Assembly (NCBI RefSeq): GCF_026107415.2
Contig: NZ_JAPCHX010000005.1
Coordinates: 1 to 64,000 of the forward strand
Origin: Microbacterium sp. MPKO10
GTDB taxonomy: Bacteria; Actinomycetota; Actinomycetes; Actinomycetales; Microbacteriaceae
Direction of reading: 5' to 3'
DNA: 64,000 nucleotides
Part shown: in pieces, positions 15,389 through 23,802 of the stretch
How positions within the stretch are numbered: the stretch's first letter is position 1
Layout of the letters: every line of letters begins with the position of its first letter
Program-made: the position numbers and the translations under genes
Notes under the pieces: model-generated
Databases searched by the model: none
Told to the model about the DNA's origin: nothing
The model's input: the letters and a program-made list of their open reading frames with translations, nothing else

Positions 15389-16744
15389 CTATGACACAGC
15401 CGCGTCTCGCCGTGCATCCAAGGTCTCATCGACACGCCGCACGTCACGTGGATACGTCACATACAACGCCGTAATCACGATGCCGTTCACAATCATCAGA
15501 ATCACGAGAACCCACAGAAACACCGTCTGGATGCTGAATGCGTCGGCCAGAACGCCCGCCGAGAGCGTGAAGATCGCCCACCCGATCGCTTCAAAGATCG
15601 TGATGAAGATGGCAAACGCCTGGCCACGCAGCTCCGGAAGCGTGACAGACATGACGATAGGCCGGTTGACGCCCGGATTGAGCCCCTGCGCCAGCCCCAT
15701 CAGGCCCCAGAAGACCCCATAGATGCCGATGTTGCCGTAGTCGAACTGTGTGCCGAAGAACGCGATGACCGCAAACAGGATCTGCGCGACCTGCAGAAAC
15801 GCTACACGTCCGCGCGCCGGAAACACCCGATCGAGCCAACTCGTCGCGAACCCACCACCGAACGTGCCCAGAAAGTACCCGACTCCGAAGGGGAACAGCA
15901 CGAGCGACGCGACGGCGTTCGAGAAACCGCGCTCGGTGACCAGGAACTGCAGGCCGAACACCACGATCAGCAGGTGGCCGGAAAGCAGCCGAGATACCAG
16001 CATGATCGCAAAGCTCGGCACCGTGAAAAGAGCGAGAACCGACCGGATGCTGGGACGCGCTTTGTCCCGCTCAGCGGCACTCATGTCCACGAGCTGCGTC
16101 TCAGATGCTCCCACGCCAGGATCCCTGAAGAACACCAAGACGCCGACGGCTGCCAGCATGCAGATGCCGCCGAGCGACCACATCCCCCACCGCCAGCCGT
16201 CGGAGAAGTTCGACAGTTGCGCGATCAGTGGCCCGAGCACCGCGGTCAGAAGCGACATTGAGCCGTAGAACATCCCGACGGCCTTGCCCCGGCTGCGATC
16301 GTCGAATGAGTCGGAGATGACAGCGTTCGAGATGGGCTGCCCGCCGATGAGCGCTGCAGCCATGAGCGTGTTGAAGATCAGCAGAACGGTGAAGTTCTGC
16401 GCGAACCCAGCGGCGATCCCGAAGGCACCGGCGAACACAGTTGTCAGCACGAGTGCGAAGCGGCGCGATGTCTTCGATGCCACCCACACCCACGCGGGCC
16501 CGAACGGGACCGAAACAAGGCGGCCGACGGCGGCGAGGATGCCGAGGTGCCCGTTGTCGAGGCCGAGTGCTCGAGCAATAGTGGGAAACAGCGTTGAGGT
16601 GAGTCCTGCTTCGGCGTTGTCCACCACGGTGACACCGGTCAGCGTCGCCAGATTTCTCCAGCGGTGCGGAACGCGGGCCGCCAACTGGGAGCGGTCCGCC
16701 GTCGTCTGTGCGTCGCTCGGCGCTGGCGTGGGTGAGTGTGACAT
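15389..16744 (-). CDS. MFS transporter
   Basis: 451 residues with twelve predicted helices. After a 30-residue polar N-terminus comes TGVTVVDNAEAGLTSTLFPTIARALGL (helix 1). SKTSRRFALVL stands in the loop-2 position and SDSFDDRSRGKAVGMFYGSM near helices 4-5. The layout recalls Spinster-like or organic-acid MFS carriers. It is last in a one-strand cluster behind a sulfatase (132 bp upstream), so it probably imports the cluster's substrate or exports its product. Specificity cannot be assigned from sequence alone. Confidence 0.85.
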   Translation of the reverse strand: MSHSPTPAPSDAQTTADRSQLAARVPHRWRNLATLTGVTVVDNAEAGLTSTLFPTIARALGLDNGHLGILAAVGRLVSVPFGPAWVWVASKTSRRFALVLTTVFAGAFGIAAGFAQNFTVLLIFNTLMAAALIGGQPISNAVISDSFDDRSRGKAVGMFYGSMSLLTAVLGPLIAQLSNFSDGWRWGMWSLGGICMLAAVGVLVFFRDPGVGASETQLVDMSAAERDKARPSIRSVLALFTVPSFAIMLVSRLLSGHLLIVVFGLQFLVTERGFSNAVASLVLFPFGVGYFLGTFGGGFATSWLDRVFPARGRVAFLQVAQILFAVIAFFGTQFDYGNIGIYGVFWGLMGLAQGLNPGVNRPIVMSVTLPELRGQAFAIFITIFEAIGWAIFTLSAGVLADAFSIQTVFLWVLVILMIVNGIVITALYVTYPRDVRRVDETLDARRDAAVS

Positions 16745-16876
16745 GGGTTCTCCAGTAATCGACGGTGATTGGGAGCCCGGAGATCGGTGGTATCGACCGG
16801 ACGGGAAATGACGTATGCGTAGCGGGATGGATGGGGTGAGGATGCTGCCGGGGCGCTGCCCGGCAGCATCCGGGCG

Positions 16877-18763
16877 TCAGAGCCGGGCGAGATGCTCGGC
16901 GATCTGACGAAGGACGGGCGCGGGCAAAGCGGTGGTGGCCGCGAGCTCGTAAAGCGTCGTCGACCCGAGCATGCCGAGCAGCTCGCTCTGGGTGAGCGCG
17001 GGGACATACGTGTCGAGGATCGTGCGCGCCCGCTGGTCGGCCAGCAGTTCGGCGACCGGGGTGGCCAGGCTCCGCTCACCGGCGGGGAACGATGCCAGCG
17101 GCGGCAGGGGTGCGGCGGCTGCGGCGGCGAGAGCGCTCTGCTCTGCGACGAGGAGGTGTTCCGGCCCAGGCTCGCCGTCGATCGGGACGCCGAGGCGCTC
17201 GAACTGACTCGCCGGCGCATCGTTCTCGCGCAAGAGCCGAGCGAGCAGTCGCAGCATCCTCAGCTCTTCGTCCGGGTCGTCGAGCGGATGCTCCTGCGCC
17301 GGGTCGTCCTGCAGGTCGAAGAGCAGTGTGCCAAAGATGTATGGATTGAGCTGCGAGCGCCCGGTGAGCCGGAGTGTGCGGATGCCCTTGGTGAAGCTGA
17401 AGGGCTCCGCGAGTTCCATATCGGCGAACTCGTTCGGGGCGAATCTGCCGCGCATGTGCGTCGGCATCAGCGTGAACTCCTCAAGCGGTTCGTTCGCGGG
17501 GGTGGCACACGCGCGCATGTAGACGAAGCGACCATCCGTGACGTTGACGTGGCCGCCGTGAATCCCGAAGAGCGCGCCCTCGCGAACGTTTGGACGCGGT
17601 GTCCGATCTCGATCGGGGTCAGGCTCAGAGGCAGCCGTGCGACCCGCAGCATCCGCATTGCCTGCAGCATCCGTGCTGTTCACAGCATCCGTGGGGTTCG
17701 GGATGCTGGTGCCCGACGTGGGGTTTGGGATGCTGGCACGCGACGTGCTGATCGGAGTGCCGAGCATGTCGGGAGTGCGGTCGACCGCGAAGAACTCGAG
17801 AAGCGTCGGTGCGATGTCGATCGTCTGCACGAGCGCGTCGTCGCGGGTGCCGGCAGCGCGCGTGCGCGGATCCCAGATGAACGCGGGCAGGTGCACGAGC
17901 TCGTTGAACCAGGGCTGCACCGACTTCGCCCACCAGCCGTGTTCGCCGAGCAGGAAGCCGTGATCGGTGTTGACGATCAGCAGGGTGTCGTCCCAGAGAT
18001 TGTTCTCATCCATCATGTCGAGAACACGCCCGAGGGAGCGGTCGCACATCGACACGAGCGCCTTGTACTCGGCACGTGCGTGCTCCTGCTGCGCCTCAGA
18101 CTCCGTAACCTTCGCGTACGGCGGCCAGTCAAACTCCGGGCCGTCATACGTGTGCGGATACAGCTTCTTGTATTCGTCGTAGCTGAAGAACGGCTCGTGC
18201 GGGTCGAAGCACTCGATCTGCACGAACCACTGGTCGGCGTCGAGATTCGACTCGATGAAGTGCAGGCCCGCGTCGAACGTCTGCGTCTGCGGATGGTGGG
18301 CCTCGCGCTGAAGGTAGCCACGGTTGATCGCATCCTGACGCATGATGGCGCCCTTGAACCCGTCAACCGGTGCCGCATCGACGACGCCCTTCCACGGGTC
18401 GCCCTCTTGACCACGGAAGAACTCCCACGTGGAATACCGCGGGTGGTAGGTGGCGCCGCCGTCCTCCCAGTAGTGCGGATGGTCGCTGGCGAGATGCGTA
18501 TGCACACCGGCCTGCTTCAGAAGCTCAGGCATCGAGTCATCGAAGGGTTCGAGCGGGCCCCAGCTGCGGTGCAGAAAGTTGTAGCGCCCGGTGTGGATCT
18601 CACGCCGCGCCGGCATGCAGGGCATCGAGCCTGCATAGAAGTTCTCGAGGGCGACGGTGCGCTCGGCGAGCCGGGTGAAGTTGGGAGCGATGATCTCGTC
18701 TGAGCCGTACGGCGGCAGCATGTGCCGATTGAGGCTGTCGAACATCACCATGATGGCGCGCAT
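16877..18763 (-). CDS. Type I sulfatase with low-complexity insert
   Basis: 628 residues. The active-site signature is SMPCMPARREIHTGR, with Cys49 as the formylglycine precursor (CxPxR). N-terminal Asp9 and a later NTDHGFLLGEHG match the metal-binding residues of sulfatases. There is no signal peptide, so it acts in the cytoplasm on an imported sulfate ester, or is exported by another route. Residues of about 340-395 form a Thr/Asn/Asp/Ala/Pro-rich insert (ISTSRASIPNP, TSGTSIPNP and similar) not expected in the family. Its DNA is packed with the octamer CAGCATCC. The start overlaps the padR stop (TAATG). A sulfatase-maturing enzyme is not in the window. Confidence 0.88.
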   Translation of the reverse strand: MRAIMVMFDSLNRHMLPPYGSDEIIAPNFTRLAERTVALENFYAGSMPCMPARREIHTGRYNFLHRSWGPLEPFDDSMPELLKQAGVHTHLASDHPHYWEDGGATYHPRYSTWEFFRGQEGDPWKGVVDAAPVDGFKGAIMRQDAINRGYLQREAHHPQTQTFDAGLHFIESNLDADQWFVQIECFDPHEPFFSYDEYKKLYPHTYDGPEFDWPPYAKVTESEAQQEHARAEYKALVSMCDRSLGRVLDMMDENNLWDDTLLIVNTDHGFLLGEHGWWAKSVQPWFNELVHLPAFIWDPRTRAAGTRDDALVQTIDIAPTLLEFFAVDRTPDMLGTPISTSRASIPNPTSGTSIPNPTDAVNSTDAAGNADAAGRTAASEPDPDRDRTPRPNVREGALFGIHGGHVNVTDGRFVYMRACATPANEPLEEFTLMPTHMRGRFAPNEFADMELAEPFSFTKGIRTLRLTGRSQLNPYIFGTLLFDLQDDPAQEHPLDDPDEELRMLRLLARLLRENDAPASQFERLGVPIDGEPGPEHLLVAEQSALAAAAAAPLPPLASFPAGERSLATPVAELLADQRARTILDTYVPALTQSELLGMLGSTTLYELAATTALPAPVLRQIAEHLARL

Positions 18764-19374
18764 TATCGGTTCGCCTCCTCGAGGCTCGTCCCGCTGACAG
18801 CATCCGGCGTAATGATCTTGTCGTCGAGAATGTCGGCGCGCAGGGCATCAAGCGTCTCGATGTAGTCGTCAATCTGGCGCGCTCCCCACTGGTGCAGGCG
18901 CTCTCCAAGTGCAGACGCGAACTCCCTGTCGAAGTCGACGGCCGGGTCGACGTTGAGCGTGCGGTCGCGGAATCGGTAGCGGGCGACCTGGTCGCGGCGC
19001 GCGGTGATCTCGACGTCGATGAGGTCGATGAGCTGCTCGCGCGTCATGAACCCGGCGAAGCTGAGGCGCGCCGTGAACTCGGGTTCCTGAAACCGCGACG
19101 GCGGCACGTAGGGTCCGGTAAGCCAGTCGAGGAAGACGGTCATGCCCTCGGGCGTCGCCCGATAGATCTTCGCGTCTTGCGCCCCGGGGCGCGTGTCGAC
19201 GGTAAACGCGACCCAACCGCGCTCGGTCATGGTGGACAGGCTGCGGTACACCTGGCTCATCGTGGTGTTCGAGCGCAGAAAGCGCCCGTGCACATCAAGA
19301 AACTTCTTGATGTCGTACCCGGTTGCCGGATGCTCCCCGATGAGGCCCAGCAGAAGATGCTCCAGTTTCATCAC
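18763..19374 (-). CDS. PadR-family transcriptional regulator
   Basis: 203 residues, subtype with C-terminal Vir domain. MMKLEHLLLGLIGEHPATGYDIKKFLD and the wing segment SQVYRSLSTMTERGWVAF form the PadR winged helix; a long helical C-terminal half follows. It overlaps the sulfatase start by one base, so they are co-transcribed. Two identical 16-bp direct repeats upstream (19422-19470) are candidate operators. It likely controls the sulfatase/transporter unit and perhaps the aldehyde dehydrogenase cluster upstream. Confidence 0.9.
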   Translation of the reverse strand: MMKLEHLLLGLIGEHPATGYDIKKFLDVHGRFLRSNTTMSQVYRSLSTMTERGWVAFTVDTRPGAQDAKIYRATPEGMTVFLDWLTGPYVPPSRFQEPEFTARLSFAGFMTREQLIDLIDVEITARRDQVARYRFRDRTLNVDPAVDFDREFASALGERLHQWGARQIDDYIETLDALRADILDDKIITPDAVSGTSLEEANR

Positions 19375-19421
19375 TGTCTCCCGTCGTCTCCTCTTGTGGC
19401 CTCATGGGTTCGAGCCCAGTT

Positions 19422-19470
19422 ATGACACAAGTGGAATGGTTGAACGGAAATATCATGACACAAGTGGAAT
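19422..19470. promoter_or_regulatory. Two 16-bp direct repeats upstream of padR
   Basis: ATGACACAAGTGGAAT is present at 19422-19437 and again, identical, at 19455-19470, a 33-bp spacing (about three helical turns). They lie 50-100 bp before the padR start on the minus strand. Their spacing on one DNA face suggests cooperative regulator binding, most simply by PadR itself. Confidence 0.55.
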
Positions 19471-19553
19471 ACATCCGTCAATAACAGGACGCGCATAGCC
19501 CTCCGCCACGGCGGTCGGGACGTGAACGGTCCCGCTCACGGCAGGCGGCACAG

Positions 19554-19596
19554 AACGCTGGCCGACCGCACGATGACAGTGCGATCGGCCAGCGTT
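19554..19596. terminator. Stem-loop after the aldehyde dehydrogenase gene
   Basis: An 18-bp stem with one mismatch, left arm 19554-19571 starting AACGCTGGCCGA and right arm 19579-19596 ending GGCCAGCGTT, with a 7-nt loop. TCTT follows on the plus side. It separates the transaminase/M24/dehydrogenase genes from padR. Confidence 0.5.
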
Positions 19597-19653
19597 TCTT
19601 CGTGGACGATTTCGGGCGCGCGATCTCAGACGCGCGCCCTCAGATGTGCAGTA

Positions 19654-21024
19654 TCAGCCCTGCTTGGGACCGACCCAGACCTGCTGGGCGTTCACGAATT
19701 CATGGATGCCGTGAGGGCCCAGCTCCCGGCCGTACCCCGAACGCTTGATCCCGCCGCTGGGCAGGCGAGGATCCGTCTTCACGATTCCGTTGACGGAGAC
19801 CTGTCCCGCATGGATGCGCGCGGCCAGCTCTTCCCCCCGCTCGCGCGTCGACCACACACTCGCGGCGAGCCCGTACTCGGTGTCATTCGCCTTCGCGAGG
19901 GCATCCTCAGCATCCGTCGCCGTCATCGTGACCATGATGGGCCCGAATGTCTCTTCGCACCCGGCGACCATGTCGTTGGTGACATCCGCCAGCAGCGTGA
20001 CCGGGTAGAAGAAGCCGTCTCCCTCCGGCATCTCGCCGCCGAGGAGGCACCGGGCACCCGCAGCCACGGTCTCCGTCACCTGACGGTGCAGGTTCTGCCT
20101 GAGGTCATCGCGGGCGATCGGCCCCACATCGGTACTCAGCTCACGCGGATCGCCGACTGTCAGCGCGGCAAGACGTTCACGCAGCTTCTCGACGAACGTG
20201 TCGTAGACAGCATCCTCAATGATGATGCGCTTCGCCGCGATGCACGACTGCCCCGCGTTGATAATGCGGGAGAGCGTAATTGTGTCGGCCGCTGCATCGA
20301 GGTCGGCGTCGGCGAGGACGATGCTCGGGTCGGATCCGCCAAGCTCCAGGACGGCCGGCTTGATCTCGCTCGCGGCGATGCTTGCGACCGCCGATCCACC
20401 CCTGTCCGAGCCGGTGAATGACACGGCGTGAACGCGGCGGTCGCGGATCACGGCGGCGACATCGGGAGTCTCGACGTAAAGACATTGGAAGACCCCGCGC
20501 GGGGCTCCAGCCTGCACGAAGACCTCCTCGATCGCCTGCGCACAGCCGGGCACGTGCGGGTCGGGCTTCATGATCGCCGTATTGCCCGCCATGAGCGCCG
20601 GGGCGGCAAACCGCAGCGCCAGCCAGAACGGTGCGTTCCAGGGCAGGATGCCGAGGACGGTGCCGAGCGGCAAATGCTGCACGTAGCTCTGCGTGGCATC
20701 CGAGGCGATGGTCTGCGGCGCAAGGTAGCTTTCCGCGTTGTCGGCGTAGTGCTCCGCACACCACGCCGCTTTCTCGACCTCCCCGAGAGCTTCCTTCTTG
20801 GGCTTGCCCATCTCTTCGGTCATGAGCGGCGCCAGCTCGTCGACGTGCTCGCGCAAGTACGCCGCGACAGCGTGCAGCACCCGTGCCCGCCCGTCATAGC
20901 CGAGCGCCTGCCAGTCGGGCTGCGCCTCGGCAGCAGCCGAGAGGATGCCGTCGATCTGCGCGGCATCGTTGGTCGGAACCTCGCGGACAGTGCTGCCCGT
21001 CCGTGGATCGATCACTGCAAGCAT
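19654..21024 (-). CDS. NAD(P)-dependent aldehyde dehydrogenase (succinate/aspartate-semialdehyde type)
   Basis: 456 residues of the ALDH superfamily: Asn130 (PWNAPFW), Lys153 (MKPDP), Glu227 (LELGGSDPS) and nucleophile Cys261 (NAGQSCIAAKR), then EETFGPIM and GGIKRSGYGRELG. The length and SDPSIVL pattern fit the Sad/GabD-like group. It lies 11 bp after the M24 gene with ribosome site GAGGAGAAG. Next to an EctB-like transaminase it would oxidise the semialdehyde formed, giving aspartate if the pathway is ectoine breakdown (DoeC role). A succinate-semialdehyde role is the alternative. Confidence 0.88.
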   Translation of the reverse strand: MLAVIDPRTGSTVREVPTNDAAQIDGILSAAAEAQPDWQALGYDGRARVLHAVAAYLREHVDELAPLMTEEMGKPKKEALGEVEKAAWCAEHYADNAESYLAPQTIASDATQSYVQHLPLGTVLGILPWNAPFWLALRFAAPALMAGNTAIMKPDPHVPGCAQAIEEVFVQAGAPRGVFQCLYVETPDVAAVIRDRRVHAVSFTGSDRGGSAVASIAASEIKPAVLELGGSDPSIVLADADLDAAADTITLSRIINAGQSCIAAKRIIIEDAVYDTFVEKLRERLAALTVGDPRELSTDVGPIARDDLRQNLHRQVTETVAAGARCLLGGEMPEGDGFFYPVTLLADVTNDMVAGCEETFGPIMVTMTATDAEDALAKANDTEYGLAASVWSTRERGEELAARIHAGQVSVNGIVKTDPRLPSGGIKRSGYGRELGPHGIHEFVNAQQVWVGPKQG

Positions 21025-21035
21025 CTCTTCTCCTC

Positions 21036-22265
21036 TCAGGCGACGCCGGGTCGGATGGGCGTCGGGGCGGGCTCGTCATCGGCGAGCTGAACAGCCGTCT
21101 CATCCGGCTTGACGACAAAGTCCTTGTCGAGCGTGAAGAACGACTGGCATCCACGCTCGGTGACCATGATGGTGTCGGAGATCCCCATCGTCTTGTCGCC
21201 GTCGACGCCCCACATCCACGGAATGATGTGGAAGGTCATTCCCTCGCGCAGTACCGTGGGATCGCCCTGGTTGAGGCTCGCGATGTAGCCCTCATCCCAG
21301 CTGGGCGGGAACGCGATGCCGATGGAGTATCCCGACCGCGTGACGAGCCGTCCACCAACGGCGTTGTCCGTGATGATGCTGCGCACGATGTTGTCGGCGT
21401 CAGACACCGTGAGCCCCGGCCGGATCGCGTCTTCCACCTCGGCGAGCGCGAGCTTCATGCGCTCTTGCGCGCGGAACAGCGACTTCGACAGGTCGCCCAG
21501 CACGACGGTGCGCATCATCGCCGTGTGGTAGCGGCGGAAGCATCCGGCCACCTCGAGGAAGACGTGCTCCCCGGGCTGCACGACGCGCCCTTCCCACGTT
21601 GCGTGCCCGATCATTGTGCGCGGACCGGAGGTGACGTACGGCATGACGGCGGGAAACTCACCACCCGCGCGGAACATCGCTGAACTGATCTCGGCGGCGA
21701 TGTCATTTTCGCTCACGCCCGCTGCGACAGCATCCATTCCCGCTTGCATTCCTACCTCGGTGGCGTGCGCGGCCTTACGCATCACCTCGATCTCAACCGC
21801 AGACTTCGTGATGCGCCCCTGCTCGACGATGCCGAAGCAGTCGAGCAGCCGCCCCTCGGTGATGGCGGAATGGATGTAGTCCTGGTGATAGGCGGGGAAG
21901 TAGTAGCTGTTGCGCTCATACCCCACGTCTTTCGTGTGCAGCCCGAACTCGCGCAGCGCCTGCACGAGACTCTGGATCGCGTCTCCCGTGTCAGGATACG
22001 GCCGTGTCAGCTCGACCCAGGTGCGCGCGTGCACGTTGGACTCCTCCATGCTGCGCGTGATCATGAACGGCTCGCCATCCAACGGCACCACCAGCGCCTG
22101 GAAGAACGAATACCCGGTCGTCTGATAGTCGGTGAGGTACATCAGATTCTCGGGGTCACTGATGACCACCGCATCGAGAAGTCGTTCCGCCATACGCGCG
22201 CGCAACTCACTGAGACGGCGCTCGTATTCGTCAAAGGGGAACGTCATGTCATCGCGCTGCCTCAT
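21036..22265 (-). CDS. M24-family hydrolase, creatinase/ectoine-hydrolase-like
   Basis: 409 residues: an N-terminal creatinase domain (MAERLLDAVVISDPENLMYLTDYQ) and a C-terminal pita-bread domain (SAVEIEVMRKAAHATEVGMQAG onward). Where metal-dependent prolidases have paired Asp ligands (DxG...D-x-TRT), this protein has FLEVAGCFRRYHTAMMRT. The ligands are replaced, as in metal-free creatinase-type amidinohydrolases. DoeA/EutD ectoine hydrolase belongs to this fold and sits with similar partner genes. ATG 22265 follows AGAAGGAG. Neighbours support hydrolysis of a cyclic or amide-type nitrogen compound; ectoine is the leading guess, not proven. Confidence 0.72.
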   Translation of the reverse strand: MRQRDDMTFPFDEYERRLSELRARMAERLLDAVVISDPENLMYLTDYQTTGYSFFQALVVPLDGEPFMITRSMEESNVHARTWVELTRPYPDTGDAIQSLVQALREFGLHTKDVGYERNSYYFPAYHQDYIHSAITEGRLLDCFGIVEQGRITKSAVEIEVMRKAAHATEVGMQAGMDAVAAGVSENDIAAEISSAMFRAGGEFPAVMPYVTSGPRTMIGHATWEGRVVQPGEHVFLEVAGCFRRYHTAMMRTVVLGDLSKSLFRAQERMKLALAEVEDAIRPGLTVSDADNIVRSIITDNAVGGRLVTRSGYSIGIAFPPSWDEGYIASLNQGDPTVLREGMTFHIIPWMWGVDGDKTMGISDTIMVTERGCQSFFTLDKDFVVKPDETAVQLADDEPAPTPIRPGVA

Positions 22266-22354
22266 GTCAGGCTCCTTCTGTTAGTCAGACCACCTCATGT
22301 CTGGTTCGTATCGGGTGCATTTCTCGTGTGTTCAGTTGTCGTGTGTGAATCAGG

Positions 22355-23602
22355 TCAGACGGATGCTCGTACGGCGCTCGCGAGCGTGTCGAGACCTTCT
22401 GCCAGATCATCGTCTGGTGTCGTGAGCGGCGGAATGAGCTTCAGCACGCGTCCCCCGCTGCCGCAGGCGCCGATCAGCATGTTGTTCTCGAAGCAATGGG
22501 CGACGGCCTTCTTCGCGATCGCGCCGTCTCCGACGTCGAGGCCCTGGATCATGCCGCGTCCGCGGACGTCGAAGTCGCGGTCGGGGAACTCATCGGCGAG
22601 GCCCTGGAGGGCAACGCGCATGATGTCGCCCTTGCGTGCCACCTCGTTCATGAGCTCGTCATCGTCGAAGTAGCTGAGCGCCACCGTTCCTGCGACGAAC
22701 GAGAGACCCTGCCCGCGGAACGTGCCGGTGTGCTCCCCCGGTGCCCAGTGCGCGTCGTGCTCCGGCTTGACGAGGTTCATCGCCAGCGGCGTCCCGTATC
22801 CACCGATGCCCTTAGCCAGACACACGATGTCGGGGTCGAGCCCCAGCCCGTCGAAGCCGAAGTAACTGCCAGTTCGACCGCATCCGACCTGGATGTCGTC
22901 GATGATGAACAGCGCTCCGACATCGTGCGCGAGCTGCTGCACGGCCTGCAGCCATTCGGCGCTCGCGACGTGGACTCCGCCTTCGGCTTGGATCACCTCG
23001 ACGATGAAAGCGGCGGGCGGGATGCGTCCGCTCGACGGGTCCTCCAGCTGGGCACGGTAGTCGGCGATCGCCTGGATGCCGCCACCGGGCGCTGTGTCGA
23101 ACGGTTCGCGCTCCACGTAGTCGAGCGGCACTCCCGCGGCCTGACGGAAGAAGTCGTTAGCCGTGCAGGCGAGCGACCCAAGCGTCATGCCGTGGAACCC
23201 GTGCGAGAACGCCACCACATTGCGGCGGCCGGTCACACGTCGTGCGAGCTTGAGCGCTGCCTCGACCGCGTTCGACCCCGTCGGGCCCATGAACTGCATC
23301 TTGTGCGTCATGCCGCGCGGCTCGAGGATCGTGCGCCCGAACCTCTCGAGGAAGTCGCGCTTGGTCGTGGTCGCCATGTCGAGGCTGTGGGCGACGCCAT
23401 CAGCTTCGAGGAACTCGATCATCGCGCGCTTCATGCGCTCGTTGTTATGGCCAAAATTGAGGACGCCAGCGCCCCCGAAGAAGTCAACGTAGCTGCGACC
23501 AGCCTCGTCGACCTGCCGCGCGTTCGATGCCGAAGCAAAGACCGTCGGATACGTGCGGCTATAGCCGCGGATCTCAGATTCCCACTTCTCGAATGCCTCC
23601 AT
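22355..23602 (-). CDS. EctB-like diaminobutyrate transaminase (class III)
   Basis: 415 residues, PLP fold type I. Asp235 (IIDDIQVGCGRTG) and Lys264 (LAKGIGGYG) are the cofactor residues. The N-terminus (FEKWESEIRGYSRTYPTVF, YVDFFGGAGVLNFGHNN, GVAHSLDMATTTKR, MQFMGPTGSNAVEAALKLARR) follows EctB closely. EctB makes 2,4-diaminobutyrate in ectoine synthesis; in catabolic loci the related DoeD runs the other way. ectA and ectC are absent here, and an M24 hydrolase and aldehyde dehydrogenase follow, which argues for the catabolic direction. Ribosome site GGAGGTAG lies 9 bp before the ATG. It is first in the cluster. Confidence 0.85.
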   Translation of the reverse strand: MEAFEKWESEIRGYSRTYPTVFASASNARQVDEAGRSYVDFFGGAGVLNFGHNNERMKRAMIEFLEADGVAHSLDMATTTKRDFLERFGRTILEPRGMTHKMQFMGPTGSNAVEAALKLARRVTGRRNVVAFSHGFHGMTLGSLACTANDFFRQAAGVPLDYVEREPFDTAPGGGIQAIADYRAQLEDPSSGRIPPAAFIVEVIQAEGGVHVASAEWLQAVQQLAHDVGALFIIDDIQVGCGRTGSYFGFDGLGLDPDIVCLAKGIGGYGTPLAMNLVKPEHDAHWAPGEHTGTFRGQGLSFVAGTVALSYFDDDELMNEVARKGDIMRVALQGLADEFPDRDFDVRGRGMIQGLDVGDGAIAKKAVAHCFENNMLIGACGSGGRVLKLIPPLTTPDDDLAEGLDTLASAVRASV

Positions 23603-23802
23603 GACTAAGCTCTACCTCCTTTGAGATGGGGGTGTCAAGGATTCCGATGTCCCCCGTTTGGCCGCACCGTTTGGCGGGTCGATGTCCGGAGGTTCCCACG
23701 GGTGGTCACGGGGGCGTCTTTCGCCCGTGATTCCGGGGGAAGACGCGGTGCTTGATAGCATCCTGAACCGGCGTTGTCTGACCCTCCGGGTACGCTCATT
23801 TC
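23603..23802. promoter_or_regulatory. Divergent ectB-like / radA promoter region
   Basis: A 200-bp gap between divergent genes. A stem TCACGGG (23706-23712) / CCCGTGA (23724-23730) with a GC-rich interior lies in the middle. No clear operator for the catabolic cluster was found. Confidence 0.35.

Noticed and set aside
16892-18703. 603-codon open frame opposite the sulfatase gene
   Set aside because: Mirror frame caused by high GC; it has no recognisable domain, while the opposite strand has full sulfatase motifs.
22355-23602. Ectoine biosynthesis locus
   Set aside because: ectA and ectC are absent and the neighbours are hydrolytic and oxidative, so the EctB-like protein is read as catabolic.
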